64,000 nucleotides of DNA from Bacteroidota bacterium (GCA_016711825.1 JADJSG010000007.1:310001-374000); one strand, 5' to 3'. Counted from the first letter of the stretch, positions 15,303 through 25,320 are shown. Translations and numbers: made by a program. The notes: generated by a model from the sequence alone, not told the origin.

Positions 15303-18092
15303 ATGAAGTCAACAATTCAAGATTTATTAGTAATGTTCTTCATGGTGATCATGTTGAGCGCAATGGACGCAAACGCACAAGTCCCAAAATTATTTAATTA
15401 TCAGGGCATCGCCCGCGATATTAAAGGAAATCCTTTAAGTAATCAGAAGATGTCGCTGAAACTTTCTGTACTTCCTACGGCTGATGCTATCAATGCTGAA
15501 TATGAAGAAATACAATTGGTAATCACCAATGAATTTGGTTTATACACATTACAAATAGGTAACGGTGCACCCCTCGTAGGCGAAATGAAAACTGTAAAAT
15601 GGGAAACTGGTAATAAATACATCAAGATTGCAATAGACCCAACCGGTGGTACTAATTATATAGATGCAGGTACTAATCAATTGTTGTCTGTTCCTTATGC
15701 CATCTACGCTGACAAGGCTGGTGTAACGGATAATAGCGGTAATGACAGAACAAGAGCTGGTGTAATTTCTACTTCAGCCGCAGGTACAGGTACCATTAAC
15801 TACCTCACAAAATTTACAGCCGCCAATACGATTTACAATTCGCAAATTTATGACAATGGTACAAGCATCGGTATCGGAACTGCGACACCATCAGCTTTGG
15901 CTAAATTACATTTTTTAACTACAGTGGGTAATATCGAACATATTCGTATGCAAAATACGAATAGTACAGGATTTGGCAAATTCATCATGTATAATGATGT
16001 GGCCGCTTCCTATGCCAACTTTACTAAATATGGAACTGCTTATGTCGGTGGTTATGCAGGTATTACTTCCAAATACCCTTTTGGAAATCTATTGGCTTTT
16101 GGAAACAATGGACAGGTAGCAGGAGATGGGAAGGGGAGATTCTTAATTACTTCTGCGGGAAATATTGGCATAAGCCTTTCAAAAGGTGGCACAAGTAAGT
16201 TAAAATTCCATGCAGATTTTACAACTGAAAATGTGAGTATTGGTGGGAATGCAGATCCTGTAAATCGTGTACATTTAAACAACACCGATGGTGCAGATAT
16301 GACAATGGGTATTACAAATAATACGTCAGGACATACAGCAGCAGACGGTTTATTAATCAGAGAAAATGGTAATGCAGCTTCGATTATAAATAAAGAAAAT
16401 AGTACACTTAGCCTTGGGACCAATAATGCCGCTACCATTTCAATTTTAGCAAATGGAAATACTGGAATTGGCACTATTTCTCCCACAACCAAGCTTGATG
16501 TGAGCGGACAAGTTAGAATACAGGGAGGACTGCCTGGTAAGGGAAAAGTTTTAACTTCCGATTCTACAGGATTAGCTGCCTGGCAAACACCCACATGGGT
16601 AACAGGATATAATGGATTCGACAATTTTCTTCCCAAATTTTTTGGTGGAGGTGATACTTTGTTAAATTCCAGTATAGCTGATAATGGATTAGGTCAAGTA
16701 GGAATTGGCACGCTGTTTCCGACAAATGCATTACACATCAAAAATAGCAGCTCAAGTATCAGACTCGAAGATGGTGATGATAATACATTTCTTTATATTG
16801 GTGCACCCGATCCTTCTAATTTTGCTACCGGAGGTATTGGCACTATCACTAATCATGAATTGCCTTTTTTTACAAATAATGTAGAACACCTGGTAATTAA
16901 AGCAGATGGGAAAATAGGGATAAATACAAATACACCTGTTGCAGATTTTGAAGTAAATGGGAATATTAAAGCAGATACAATATTTGCATCAACTTATTCA
17001 GGATTTGACACTGCAGGGTATTTTGTTGCGAAAAGTTTAAATATCGGAGTTGGAAATAAATATGGGGTATATGCTAACGCGATCAATGGAGCGAATAATT
17101 ATGCTGTGTATGGCCGTGCCATCAGTTCAGCAAATAACTATGGTGTGTCTGGTAATGCCCTCAACGGAACCGATAATTATGGGGTTTATGGCACCGCTTT
17201 TTTGCAGATAGGTAAAGGTACTGGGGTATATGGCAGGGGCAAACAAACAGGGGTATTTGGCCAGGCAGATAGTGCAAGTGTGAGTCAAACTAATTATCTT
17301 GGTTTAGTTGACGGATTTAAGGAAGCAATCGGTGTTTTCGGAAAGGGAAAAATGATCAATGGACAAGGTTATTTTGCAAATATAGGTGTTGCCGGCAGTG
17401 CTGTTGATAATACAAACCTTTTTAATATTGGGGTTTTAGGAGAAGCAAGTCCGAATAACCTGAACAGTAATAACTATGCAGGATATTTTATAGGCGATAC
17501 CTATGTGGATGGACTTCTCGGAGCTGAGGAAGCATATATTGCAGGATCGCTTCAAGTTTCTAATGGCGCGCAATTGTATGGTACTGTCAATACCGGAGAT
17601 CTTAATGTTGGTGGCATGCTCACAAAATTAGGTGGTTCATTTAAGATAGATCATCCACAGGACCCTGCCAATAAATTCCTCATACATAGTTTTGTGGAAA
17701 GCCCCGATATGATGAATATCTATAACGGTAATATTATATCAGATCAAAAAGGTGAGGCGATAGTAATGCTACCCACTTATTTTGAAGCAGAAAATAAAGA
17801 GTACAGGTATCAGTTAACCGTAATAGGAAAGGATGCAAGAGCATTTGTAAAAGAGGAAATTCAGAATAACCAATTTATCATTAAGTCAAGTGAACCAAAT
17901 ACCAAAGTAAGCTGGCAGGTAACCGGTGTAAGAAAGGATACATGGGCAAATGAGCATAGAATAATAGATGTAGTGGAAAAAACTTCCGCAGAAAAAAATC
18001 TTTATCTTCATCCTGAATTTTTGAATGTACCAGCAACAAAAGGACTAAGATTAAAAAGAATTAAATTCTTCTCTTCGAAGATTCTGTGTTAA
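15303..18092 (+). CDS. Large secreted fibre-like surface protein
   Basis: ATG 15303 gives 929 residues with a signal peptide (LLVMFFMVIMLSAMDANAQ); GTG 15276 is an alternative. The N-terminal domain (PKLFNYQGIARDIKGNPL...LLSVPYAIYADKAG, residues 26-140) is common at the head of Bacteroidota fibre and adhesin-like proteins. The middle has repeated GIGTATPSA/LHIKNSSSS-type tail-fibre segments and short YGVYGNA repeats (about 590-660). The C-terminal YQLTVIGKDARAFV...VSWQVTGVRKD...YLHPEF module is also recurrent in such proteins. No standard T9SS sorting domain is seen. Probably a surface adhesin or structural fibre; function is not shown. Confidence 0.75.
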   Translation: MKSTIQDLLVMFFMVIMLSAMDANAQVPKLFNYQGIARDIKGNPLSNQKMSLKLSVLPTADAINAEYEEIQLVITNEFGLYTLQIGNGAPLVGEMKTVKWETGNKYIKIAIDPTGGTNYIDAGTNQLLSVPYAIYADKAGVTDNSGNDRTRAGVISTSAAGTGTINYLTKFTAANTIYNSQIYDNGTSIGIGTATPSALAKLHFLTTVGNIEHIRMQNTNSTGFGKFIMYNDVAASYANFTKYGTAYVGGYAGITSKYPFGNLLAFGNNGQVAGDGKGRFLITSAGNIGISLSKGGTSKLKFHADFTTENVSIGGNADPVNRVHLNNTDGADMTMGITNNTSGHTAADGLLIRENGNAASIINKENSTLSLGTNNAATISILANGNTGIGTISPTTKLDVSGQVRIQGGLPGKGKVLTSDSTGLAAWQTPTWVTGYNGFDNFLPKFFGGGDTLLNSSIADNGLGQVGIGTLFPTNALHIKNSSSSIRLEDGDDNTFLYIGAPDPSNFATGGIGTITNHELPFFTNNVEHLVIKADGKIGINTNTPVADFEVNGNIKADTIFASTYSGFDTAGYFVAKSLNIGVGNKYGVYANAINGANNYAVYGRAISSANNYGVSGNALNGTDNYGVYGTAFLQIGKGTGVYGRGKQTGVFGQADSASVSQTNYLGLVDGFKEAIGVFGKGKMINGQGYFANIGVAGSAVDNTNLFNIGVLGEASPNNLNSNNYAGYFIGDTYVDGLLGAEEAYIAGSLQVSNGAQLYGTVNTGDLNVGGMLTKLGGSFKIDHPQDPANKFLIHSFVESPDMMNIYNGNIISDQKGEAIVMLPTYFEAENKEYRYQLTVIGKDARAFVKEEIQNNQFIIKSSEPNTKVSWQVTGVRKDTWANEHRIIDVVEKTSAEKNLYLHPEFLNVPATKGLRLKRIKFFSSKILC

Positions 18093-18126
18093 TTTCCAAG
18101 CATATTTCATTATTTTTTCCCAACTC

Positions 18127-18224
18127 CTAACTCTCCAAAGCATGCGACTTCGTGAGTCTTATGTTCCCTGTTTGCCACAGGCAAGTTTATCGGCTGTGTC
18201 GATTTCTCTTTTCTTTGCTGTCCC
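18127..18224. repeat. Dispersed intergenic repeat, type C, copy 1
   Basis: This is one of four related copies (others at 19467-19580, 22956-23035 and 42215-42292). The conserved core reads CTTATGTTCCCTGTTTGCC then ACAGGCAAGTT and GGCTGTGTCGAT. A small hairpin TTGCC-ACA-GGCAA lies in the core. Copies 1 and 2 also share a pyrimidine-rich tail (TCTCTTTTCTTTGCT). The 18093-18448 gap otherwise holds only a -7-like box TAACTTTG at 18388-18395 before the LCCL gene. Confidence 0.8.
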
Positions 18225-18448
18225 TTTTACCGAAATTTAGATTTTACTTTTTTAAACCATTTTGTTTGCTTTGAAAATAGACTATCGCGATCGCTGTCTT
18301 AAATACAAGGGTTCATGGTATGCACAAATTTTTATCTACAGCATTTTAATCCTGATTAAAATCATAAATTAATCATTTATCATGTGCTAACTTTGTTCTA
18401 AGGAGTTTGCCGAAAATCCATTTCAAGAGTAAGCACAATAATTAAGGT

Positions 18449-19423
18449 ATGAAAAAAATAATTCTAGGCGTTTATTTGTTGTTATGTGCGTTTTTTGTTT
18501 CTGCACAAACAGCACCAAATGATAATGTTTCCAATTTGCGTGGCAACAACGGAAGTAAGTACACGTTTACCACTACCGGCACATTAGAGGGCAGCTTATG
18601 GGGAGGCATGGAAGGCGTTTACACAGACGATTCGAAGTTAGGCAAAGCGGCAGTGCATGCAGGTATTTTGCGCCCTGGCGAAACTGGTTCTGTTACCATC
18701 ACCATACTCGCAGGAAGAAGTCGTTATCTTGGCAGTATGCGTAATGGAATTCATTCCTTTGACTATGGTTCTTGGGGTGGTAGTTTTCAATTTAATGAAG
18801 TCTCTAAGGTAAGGCCGAATGTTGCAGAAGCACCAGCAATAATGAAAGACTTAAGGGGGAATAACGGAAAAACTTATACGTATGTAATTACAGGAACGAG
18901 TGATGGAAGTGTATGGGGTGGTGCCGATGGTGTGTATACCGATGATTCAAAATTAAGTACAGCTGCTGTTCATGCGGGCATATTGAATGTTGGTGAATCG
19001 GCATCCGTTAAAGTGACTGTTCTACAAGGTCAAGAAGTTTATAAGGGGAGTACGCAAAACGGTATTACAAGCAATAACTATGGCTCATGGCAAGGTAGTT
19101 TTAGTTTTGGGAATATTTCCAAACCTTCTATTTCTAACGCTCCAACCAATATGACTGCTTACAGAGGGAAAATTGGTCAGGTATTTACCTTTAATGTAGT
19201 TGGTAGCAATTCGGGTACAGTTTGGGGTGGTGCAAATGGTATTTATACCGACGACTCGCCATTGAGTACTGCAGCTGTGCATGCAGGCAAGGTGAGAGTA
19301 GGAGAGGAAGCCGTTATCAGGGTAAGAGTTGTAGCACCTAAAGCTAGTTATCAAGGGAACAATAAAAATGGGATTACCACAAAGAATTATGGAGCATTTC
19401 AAGGAAGTTATGTATTTGAATAA
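18449..19423 (+). CDS. Secreted protein with three LCCL domains
   Basis: A 324-residue protein with a signal peptide (MKKIILGVYLLLCAFFVSAQT) and three tandem repeats of about 95 residues (roughly 25-117, 125-218 and 225-324). Each repeat has the LCCL pattern: G-x-VWGG-x-x-G-VYTDDS-x-L-x-x-AAVHAG, then a basic strand, then YxGSxxNGI, YGxWxGSFxF. Canonical LCCL domains carry cysteines; here they are missing, so the fold would lack the disulfides. LCCL domains in animals and protists bind polysaccharide or lipid; in bacteria the function is not established. No T9SS sorting domain is present, so it is probably periplasmic or released. Confidence 0.83.
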   Translation: MKKIILGVYLLLCAFFVSAQTAPNDNVSNLRGNNGSKYTFTTTGTLEGSLWGGMEGVYTDDSKLGKAAVHAGILRPGETGSVTITILAGRSRYLGSMRNGIHSFDYGSWGGSFQFNEVSKVRPNVAEAPAIMKDLRGNNGKTYTYVITGTSDGSVWGGADGVYTDDSKLSTAAVHAGILNVGESASVKVTVLQGQEVYKGSTQNGITSNNYGSWQGSFSFGNISKPSISNAPTNMTAYRGKIGQVFTFNVVGSNSGTVWGGANGIYTDDSPLSTAAVHAGKVRVGEEAVIRVRVVAPKASYQGNNKNGITTKNYGAFQGSYVFE

Positions 19424-19466
19424 ACAGTGGTTATACCGTCGTAAAAAATCCATTTAACAGGGCTGT

Positions 19467-19580
19467 CCCACTCTCTGAAGTATGCGGCTTCGATTTATGT
19501 GGCTTCGTGAGACTTATGTTCCCTGTTTGCCATAGGCAAGTTTATCAGCTGTGTCGATTTCTCTTTTCTTTGCTATCCCA
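19467..19580. repeat. Dispersed intergenic repeat, type C, copy 2
   Basis: Same core as 18127-18224, with one transition in the TTGCC-ATA-GGCAA hairpin. It has an internal short duplication (ATGCGGCTTCG then ATGTGGCTTCG), so the copy is longer. It lies between the convergent LCCL and hydrolase genes. Confidence 0.8.
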
Positions 19581-19673
19581 TCTATTGTAATTCATATTTT
19601 TCTATTTAACCATGTTGATTACCTTGAAAGTATATTAGTTTTGGGAGCAACCTACAAGCTTCTAATGCAAACT

Positions 19674-20834
19674 TTATTCATCTATACGTTTCAATATTTT
19701 TGACCAATATTTATTATTTACTTTAATGAAATGTATACCAGCTGTCAGTGACGAAAGATCTAAGCTTACTTTGCTGTTTGATCCGGTAAATACATAATTC
19801 CCTTGTGGCTGCATCATCATATTGTAAATGTCCACATTATGAATAGGCTCTTTCGGTATTTCAATACTTAAAGTATGTGAAAAAGGATTTGGGTAAATTG
19901 AAGTTGGGTTTAGCATTTGATAATCATTGATAGCAGTTACACACGAAATAGCTTGATTTTGACGATAAGTGATTCTTGAACTTGTAGCCAATGAATCCTG
20001 GAATTCCTGTGCTTTTGGACAATCGTCTTTTAAAAAATAGGCTAACCAGATTTTCAAAAAATCATTTGTCGCCAATTGCTGCTCTTCTCTTGTAATGGTT
20101 GGGCTAGGGGTGCATGAGGCTTCACCAAATGTGCAGTTGAAATTTGAATTGGCAAAAAAGCAATGTCCACCACCTATGATATTGATTTGTGTTTTATACG
20201 CTGCCGATGTAGAATCAAACATAATATCTTGATGTTGTGAAGGCGGTGTAACGCAATCATTGACACCGCTGAATAATAAAGTTGGAACGGAGACCTGCTG
20301 TGATGCTGTAATGGAAGATGGGTTTGTATTGGCTGCTGCAAACGAAACCATCGTTGTTATGTTTGTATTGTTTTGTGCGGAAAGAAAAGAACATCCACCT
20401 CCCATTGAATGTCCCATGATAGCTGATTTGGGTCCCACACTCGAAGAAGGTACGTCAACTCCTGCGCCAATACTTTGAATTTTTGTAATTAAAAAACTGA
20501 GGTCTTTTCCAAATTCAGCATGTATAGGAGAGAACCCGTCTTCAGTAGTAGGAAACGCAATGATATATCCCATGGGGACAAGCAATTCCCAAATATTTTG
20601 ATAGGCACTCCATGTCATTACAAATCCATGTCCAAAGCTTATTAGGGGGAAAACGCCCGCTGCGATCGGTGTGTTATTACCCGCTGTTATGGCTGGATAA
20701 TAAATTTCTGTTTCAATTGGACGATTGTTCCTTGACGAATCAACAAATGTTACAGTCGTATGTCCCACAAACTGTGCATTTATCTGTAAGCAACTGAATA
20801 GTGATATAAAAAGTAATATGATTTTCGAATTCAT
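19674..20834 (-). CDS. Secreted alpha/beta hydrolase with T9SS type A sorting domain
   Basis: A 386-residue protein with a signal peptide (IILLFISLFSCLQINAQ). The alpha/beta hydrolase core has the nucleophile elbow GHSMGGG (Ser143), a candidate acid in FSGVNDCVTP (Asp193) and His224 in GGGHCFF, plus an oxyanion-type FGHG at about 68-71. This resembles dienelactone hydrolase/chlorophyllase/PAF-acetylhydrolase-like esterases. The C-terminal 75 residues form a T9SS sorting domain (SIYPNPFSHTLSIEI...GIHFIKV). A cell-surface or released esterase is likely; its substrate is unknown. Confidence 0.82.
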   Translation of the reverse strand: MNSKIILLFISLFSCLQINAQFVGHTTVTFVDSSRNNRPIETEIYYPAITAGNNTPIAAGVFPLISFGHGFVMTWSAYQNIWELLVPMGYIIAFPTTEDGFSPIHAEFGKDLSFLITKIQSIGAGVDVPSSSVGPKSAIMGHSMGGGCSFLSAQNNTNITTMVSFAAANTNPSSITASQQVSVPTLLFSGVNDCVTPPSQHQDIMFDSTSAAYKTQINIIGGGHCFFANSNFNCTFGEASCTPSPTITREEQQLATNDFLKIWLAYFLKDDCPKAQEFQDSLATSSRITYRQNQAISCVTAINDYQMLNPTSIYPNPFSHTLSIEIPKEPIHNVDIYNMMMQPQGNYVFTGSNSKVSLDLSSLTAGIHFIKVNNKYWSKILKRIDE

Positions 20835-21040
20835 AAAGTAGTGTTTGTGTTTGTTAGTGATCTTTTTTTAGGGTCTTTGGTTTTTCTTTTTGAGGGAATG
20901 AATTTATTCATTAAATAGATGATACAAAGGGTGTCCGAAGTAAGATGACCTGAAAAGCAAATGTAATTTATCATGTAAGACAATAGAGCATTGGTATGGT
21001 CTCATCTTAATCGTTTTTATTGATATGATATATACTCTCC

Positions 21041-21175
21041 GTCTGGAGCAGGAATGATGCGTTGCCATAGCGGGCTAGCTTTCTGCACCAGTGTTCGTGC
21101 ATATGCTTGCGCCAGATGGAACGAAAAAGACCATCATGTAAATAGCAAGCCGGCTTGTGGATTCACAAGCCGGCT
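21041..21175. other. GC-richer intergenic segment with strong inverted repeats
   Basis: A perfect 12-bp hairpin, AGCCGGCTTGTG (21148-21159) with CACAAGCCGGCT (21164-21175) and loop GATT, lies beside an imperfect inverted repeat of about 24 bp (CCGTCTGGAGCAGG near 21039-21053 against GCTTGCGCCAGATGG near 21105-21119). The segment is visibly richer in G+C than its surroundings. There is no T-tract, so it is not a classical terminator. No gene is seen in 20835-21231. Confidence 0.6.
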
Positions 21176-21231
21176 CGACAGAATTTATGGTGGTGGTAAG
21201 AATAAATGATTTTTTTACAAAAAATTTGGCT

Positions 21232-22704
21232 TTAATTTTTTACGAAAGTTAATACGTTTAAAGTATTTGCATTTTTTAATCGTAAAATATATGTTCCAGG
21301 TTTTAAATCACTCACTTGAATAGATCTATTGTTGTTCAATAAATATTCATTTTTTAATTTTACACCCATCATGTCAATGATTTCATAAGTAGTTTGCAAT
21401 TCTAATGCAGCATTCAATAAGGAAATTTCATTTGTACAAGGATTTGGATACAATGTAAATTCGCTACCTTTTCTGTTTAATTCAATTGTTTTCGAAAACG
21501 AAACACTTCCATCAATATCTGTTAATTTAAGACGATACCAAATTGTTCCAGTTTGTAAATAATCATCTTCAAATGTATAATCTATTTGATTTTTTTGTGT
21601 TGATTGAATTGCATACACCTTGCCTACATCAGCCCAGTTTAATACATCGTTTGAGCGTTGTATGCTGAAGTATTCACAGTTTATTTGTTGCTCTACCGAC
21701 CAGTTTAACATTGTAGTATGATCTTTCAGTTCGCCATAAAAATCTTTCCATATTGCACCCAATGCAATTTGAGGTGATAGGGTAACTACAATATTATTCA
21801 CATTATAAGTAATTGTCCATGTTGTCCCTATAGGGGTAGCTGGGAAATTTACAGTTGAGAATGTTCCAGAATAAGGACCATTTAATACGGTGAAGCTTGT
21901 ATTTATTAGAGGTTCATAGCCATTCACCAATTCAATATTTAAGGGACCTCCGATGGTAGTTGCGTTTGCAAACGATACGTCAATTTTAGCGTAATTCAAT
22001 GCACTTCCAAATTTCAGAAATATAGATTGGTTGCTTAAGTTATTGCTAATGCCATAAAATATAAAATTGGAAAACTCATTTAAAGCGGTGATGACACTAT
22101 TATTAATATTGCCGTTTCCTCTGAAGTTGAGGGTCTGACCATTTTGACTACCAATAAAATTTCCTTCATTGAAAAATGAACTGGTCCCAACACCAGAAAT
22201 ATTTCCATTATTATTTGTAAATATCCCGTAATTATAAATGTTGCTTATTGGTGGTTCATTATTTATCGTTCCACCGTTCAAATTGATTTGCCCAAGCGAA
22301 TTATTGACCAAAGCATTACTGTTGGAAATAACTCCGGTTACATTTAAAACATTCTCGTTTATAATTGAACCGAAGTTGTCTATAGAACCCAATACATTGA
22401 TTGTTCCATTATTTGTTAATAACTGACCGCTACTTACTATTATTCTTGCCATGATATTTGCAGGCACATTGATTGTTCCATTATTTATAATATTGGTACC
22501 TATAGGTATGGTGCAAAATGTAGAAGGAGATAAGGTTAATACATCTCCAGCTGCTAATGTAGTGCCTGGGTAGCTTGGGCTCCATGCGGCAGGGTTTGTC
22601 CAATTATTGGAACCCGTAAAAGTGTAATTTACTGCGAAAATCTGCCCGCTCATTATGAAGAAAGATGCCAGTAAACATGATGTTTTGTAAATTTTTTTTA
22701 ACAT
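21232..22704 (-). CDS. Secreted repeat-rich protein with T9SS type A sorting domain
   Basis: The start at 22704 gives 490 residues with a good signal peptide (LKKIYKTSCLLASFFIMSGQIFA); the frame extends to 22839 but that start would bury the signal. A -7-like box (TAAGTTTG on the minus strand, 22723-22730) sits about 20 bp upstream of this start. The first half has many short NNGTINV / NEGNF strands with Asn-Gly turns, suggesting a right-handed beta-helix. The second half holds a fibronectin-like CEYFSIQRSND...YRLKLTDIDGS module that commonly precedes the sorting domain FTLYPNPCTNEI...PGTYILRL. Function unknown. Confidence 0.8.
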   Translation of the reverse strand: MLKKIYKTSCLLASFFIMSGQIFAVNYTFTGSNNWTNPAAWSPSYPGTTLAAGDVLTLSPSTFCTIPIGTNIINNGTINVPANIMARIIVSSGQLLTNNGTINVLGSIDNFGSIINENVLNVTGVISNSNALVNNSLGQINLNGGTINNEPPISNIYNYGIFTNNNGNISGVGTSSFFNEGNFIGSQNGQTLNFRGNGNINNSVITALNEFSNFIFYGISNNLSNQSIFLKFGSALNYAKIDVSFANATTIGGPLNIELVNGYEPLINTSFTVLNGPYSGTFSTVNFPATPIGTTWTITYNVNNIVVTLSPQIALGAIWKDFYGELKDHTTMLNWSVEQQINCEYFSIQRSNDVLNWADVGKVYAIQSTQKNQIDYTFEDDYLQTGTIWYRLKLTDIDGSVSFSKTIELNRKGSEFTLYPNPCTNEISLLNAALELQTTYEIIDMMGVKLKNEYLLNNNRSIQVSDLKPGTYILRLKNANTLNVLTFVKN

Positions 22705-22920
22705 AAATATATTATTTTGAAGCAAACTTATGAACCAATAACAATACATTGAATACTCGGTTAGTAAACAACTCATCTTAGATTTTGAAACTTGGTTTTC
22801 AGTAAGTGTAAGGTCTTGTCCTAAAATAACTGCAAACAAAATTATCCTGTAAACCGATGTCAGGATATATTAAATACCTGTAAACTTTTTTAGGACGAGT
22901 CACTCCATATCCTGCGGCTT

Positions 22921-23035
22921 TTCTATCGGTTGGAGAGCCACCAACCGAAATTAATTTTCCCACTCTCCGATGCATTTGACTTCTTGAGTCTTATGTACCC
23001 TGTTTGCCACAGGCAAGTTTATCCACTGTGCCGAT
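22921..23035. repeat. Composite repeat: palindromic arm plus type C repeat copy 3
   Basis: A left-arm palindrome (TCGGTTGGAGAGCCACCAACCGA, split here as TCGGTTGG and CCAACCGA around a 7-nt centre, 22926-22948) is followed within 8 bp by type C repeat copy 3 (22956-23035), which has the TTGCC-ACA-GGCAA hairpin. The same two modules are adjacent, in the other order, at 42215-42326. This implies that they travel together. Confidence 0.75.
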
Positions 23036-23064
23036 AATTACACTTTGTATGCTATTGCCTATCA

Positions 23065-24264
23065 TTAATCTTTGACAAATTTGATTTCTATAGATTTTTC
23101 GGCATGAGTAAGTATTAAAAAGTAGTTGCCTGCTGGGAAATTTGAACAGGATAATTTAAACATAGATTGCATGGATTGGCCAGCTATCAGTTGTTCTCCA
23201 AGGGTGTTATATATGGCATAGTCAAATTGGTCAAAAGGGGTATTGATGTTTAATACATTGGTAACAGGATTTGGATAAAGGTCTATAGCTTTATTCAAAA
23301 ATTCGCTGCTTGTAGCAGTATTTACCATGCCTCCATTCCAAATAAATAATCCAAATGCAAATGGTTGTGTGCCTACCGGAACAGAGGTAATAACGGTGTT
23401 GGTGCTGGTATTGATGACTGTCACGTCATTGGTACTTTCACAGGCTACATATAATTTTGAACCGTCTTTTGTAATGCCTATTCCATAAGGGGTATTGCCG
23501 ACCGCTACAGAATCAATCACTGTATTGGTGGCAGTGCTGATGGTTTTTACATAATTACTAAATGATCCACAATATACTTTACTTCCATCAGGACTCACAC
23601 ACACACCCTCAGTATAAGGTCCAATTTGAATATCGGTTATATGCGTATTGGTTAAGGCATTCACCACCGAAAGTGTGCCATTATGCTGACAGGCCACATA
23701 TACACGCGAACCATCGGGACTCACAGCTACCCCAACGGGTTCCTGGTCGATATCGATGGTGGTAATCAGCGAATTTGTAAGCGTACTAAACACACTTAAA
23801 CTGGAATCTTGCAAATTTGAAATGTATAGTTTACTGCCATCAGGACTCATCGCCATGCCATTGGGCACATTTCCTACTGTATAATTGGTAATGACATTGG
23901 TGAGGGTATCGTATACTGCTATTTCATTGTTGGAAAATAAAGCGATATATACCTTACGGCTATCAGGACTTACCACAATACCTTGCGCAGACCCTGATAA
24001 ATTGTAAGTATTGATAATGGTATTGTTAGCAGTATTGATAATGGTAAATTTATTATCAATTTGATGCCCGACATAGACGCGCTTTCCATCAGGACTCACA
24101 CAAACACCATAAGCGTTTCCTGGAGTCGTAATGGTAGCCACTACCATGTCGGTTGCTGTATTGATAACGCTTACTTTACCGTCATTGCTGGTGATATAGG
24201 CATTTTGTGCAAAAATGCTTAGTCCATTTAATAATATAATGAATGATATGAAGATGGATTTCAT
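23065..24264 (-). CDS. Secreted YVTN/YncE-type beta-propeller with T9SS sorting domain
   Basis: A 399-residue protein with a signal peptide (SIFISFIILLNGLSIFAQ). It carries seven repeats of about 41 residues with the signature GVCVSPDGKRVYVG / VINTATNTVI typical of 40-residue YVTN propeller blades, filling residues 20-310. The C-terminal 80 residues are a T9SS type A sorting domain (IDLYPNPVTNVLNI...GNYFLIL). Such propellers bind ligands or other proteins at the cell surface; no specific ligand can be named. A -7-like box (TATTTTTG on minus, 24285-24292) lies just upstream. Confidence 0.87.
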   Translation of the reverse strand: MKSIFISFIILLNGLSIFAQNAYITSNDGKVSVINTATDMVVATITTPGNAYGVCVSPDGKRVYVGHQIDNKFTIINTANNTIINTYNLSGSAQGIVVSPDSRKVYIALFSNNEIAVYDTLTNVITNYTVGNVPNGMAMSPDGSKLYISNLQDSSLSVFSTLTNSLITTIDIDQEPVGVAVSPDGSRVYVACQHNGTLSVVNALTNTHITDIQIGPYTEGVCVSPDGSKVYCGSFSNYVKTISTATNTVIDSVAVGNTPYGIGITKDGSKLYVACESTNDVTVINTSTNTVITSVPVGTQPFAFGLFIWNGGMVNTATSSEFLNKAIDLYPNPVTNVLNINTPFDQFDYAIYNTLGEQLIAGQSMQSMFKLSCSNFPAGNYFLILTHAEKSIEIKFVKD

Positions 24265-24553
24265 TTGTGTAAATTTTTATACCTCAAAAATAGATAAAAT
24301 GGAAACATGTTATATACCTTATGACGGGTATTATGATGTGTTTTATGAACGCCTTACACACAATGCTAATATTTACAACGCAAAAATCAATGATAGATTA
24401 TATGGCATGGTCAATTGCTGACAATAATAATTGAATTTTTCTTTTGTGTTATGGGCAAATGTTGATTGTATTTTAGATAAATCACATCCCTAAAATATAT
24501 ACCACAAACTCTAGCCTTAAAGGCTTAACTTTACTTAATAAAACACTTATACT

Positions 24554-25291
24554 ATGAGCAGCAACAGAAGAAATTTTATTAAAACCGGCGGACTTGTTCT
24601 CACTGGGATAGTGGCAGGGGCTCACATGGTTAGTGGTTTTGTACCAACCCATTCAGCCATTATTGCAGGAGGGGAGGGTGACTATACCTTACCCGCATTG
24701 GGATATGCGTATGATGCACTGGAACCTCACATCGATGCACGTACCATGGAAATACACCATACCAAACATCATCAGGCCTATATTTCCAAACTCAATGCAG
24801 CCATTGCTAAAGAGCCTGAATTAAAAACGAAGTCGCTTGACCAATTATTAGCTTCCCTTAAAACCTTACCCGAATCTGTTCGCAACGATATTCGCAATCA
24901 TGGCGGTGGTCATTGGAACCATCGCTTTTTTTGGACAGTGATTGGTCCAGGCAATACGATGCCATCCGAAAAGTTAATGGCTGGTATCATCAATGACTTC
25001 GGTAGCATGGAGGCGTTCAAAGAACAATTTGAAAAAAAATCGATGAGTGTTTTCGGTTCAGGTTGGTGTTGGCTGATTGCAGATGCAAAGGGCAAACTGA
25101 TGATAAGCACCACAAGTAATCAGGATAATCCGCTGATGGATATCGTTGAGACCAAAGGCAAACCGATTTTAGCGCTTGATGTATGGGAACATGCATATTA
25201 TTTAAACTACCAAAACAAAAGAGCCGATTACCTTAAAGCTTTTTGGCATATCGTAAATTGGCAAAGTGTCAATGAAAAGTTTGAAAGTTAA
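24554..25291 (+). CDS. sodA: Exported Mn-type superoxide dismutase
   Basis: A 245-residue protein: a twin-arginine signal (SSNRRNFIKTGG) and about 40 extra N-terminal residues precede a complete Fe/Mn superoxide dismutase. Metal ligands by alignment to the E. coli enzyme are His68 (MEIHHTKHH), His123 (HWNHRFFW), Asp209 and His213 (DVWEHAYY). The outer-sphere Gln sits in SNQDNP (Gln190), the Mn-type position, with Gly in the Fe-type Gln position. The Tat signal implies folding and metal loading in the cytoplasm before export, so it should protect the periplasm or envelope. Cambialistic metal use cannot be excluded. Confidence 0.93.
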   Translation: MSSNRRNFIKTGGLVLTGIVAGAHMVSGFVPTHSAIIAGGEGDYTLPALGYAYDALEPHIDARTMEIHHTKHHQAYISKLNAAIAKEPELKTKSLDQLLASLKTLPESVRNDIRNHGGGHWNHRFFWTVIGPGNTMPSEKLMAGIINDFGSMEAFKEQFEKKSMSVFGSGWCWLIADAKGKLMISTTSNQDNPLMDIVETKGKPILALDVWEHAYYLNYQNKRADYLKAFWHIVNWQSVNEKFES

Positions 25292-25320
25292 TTGTTCAAA
25301 TCGTTTTTACTATTAATATT

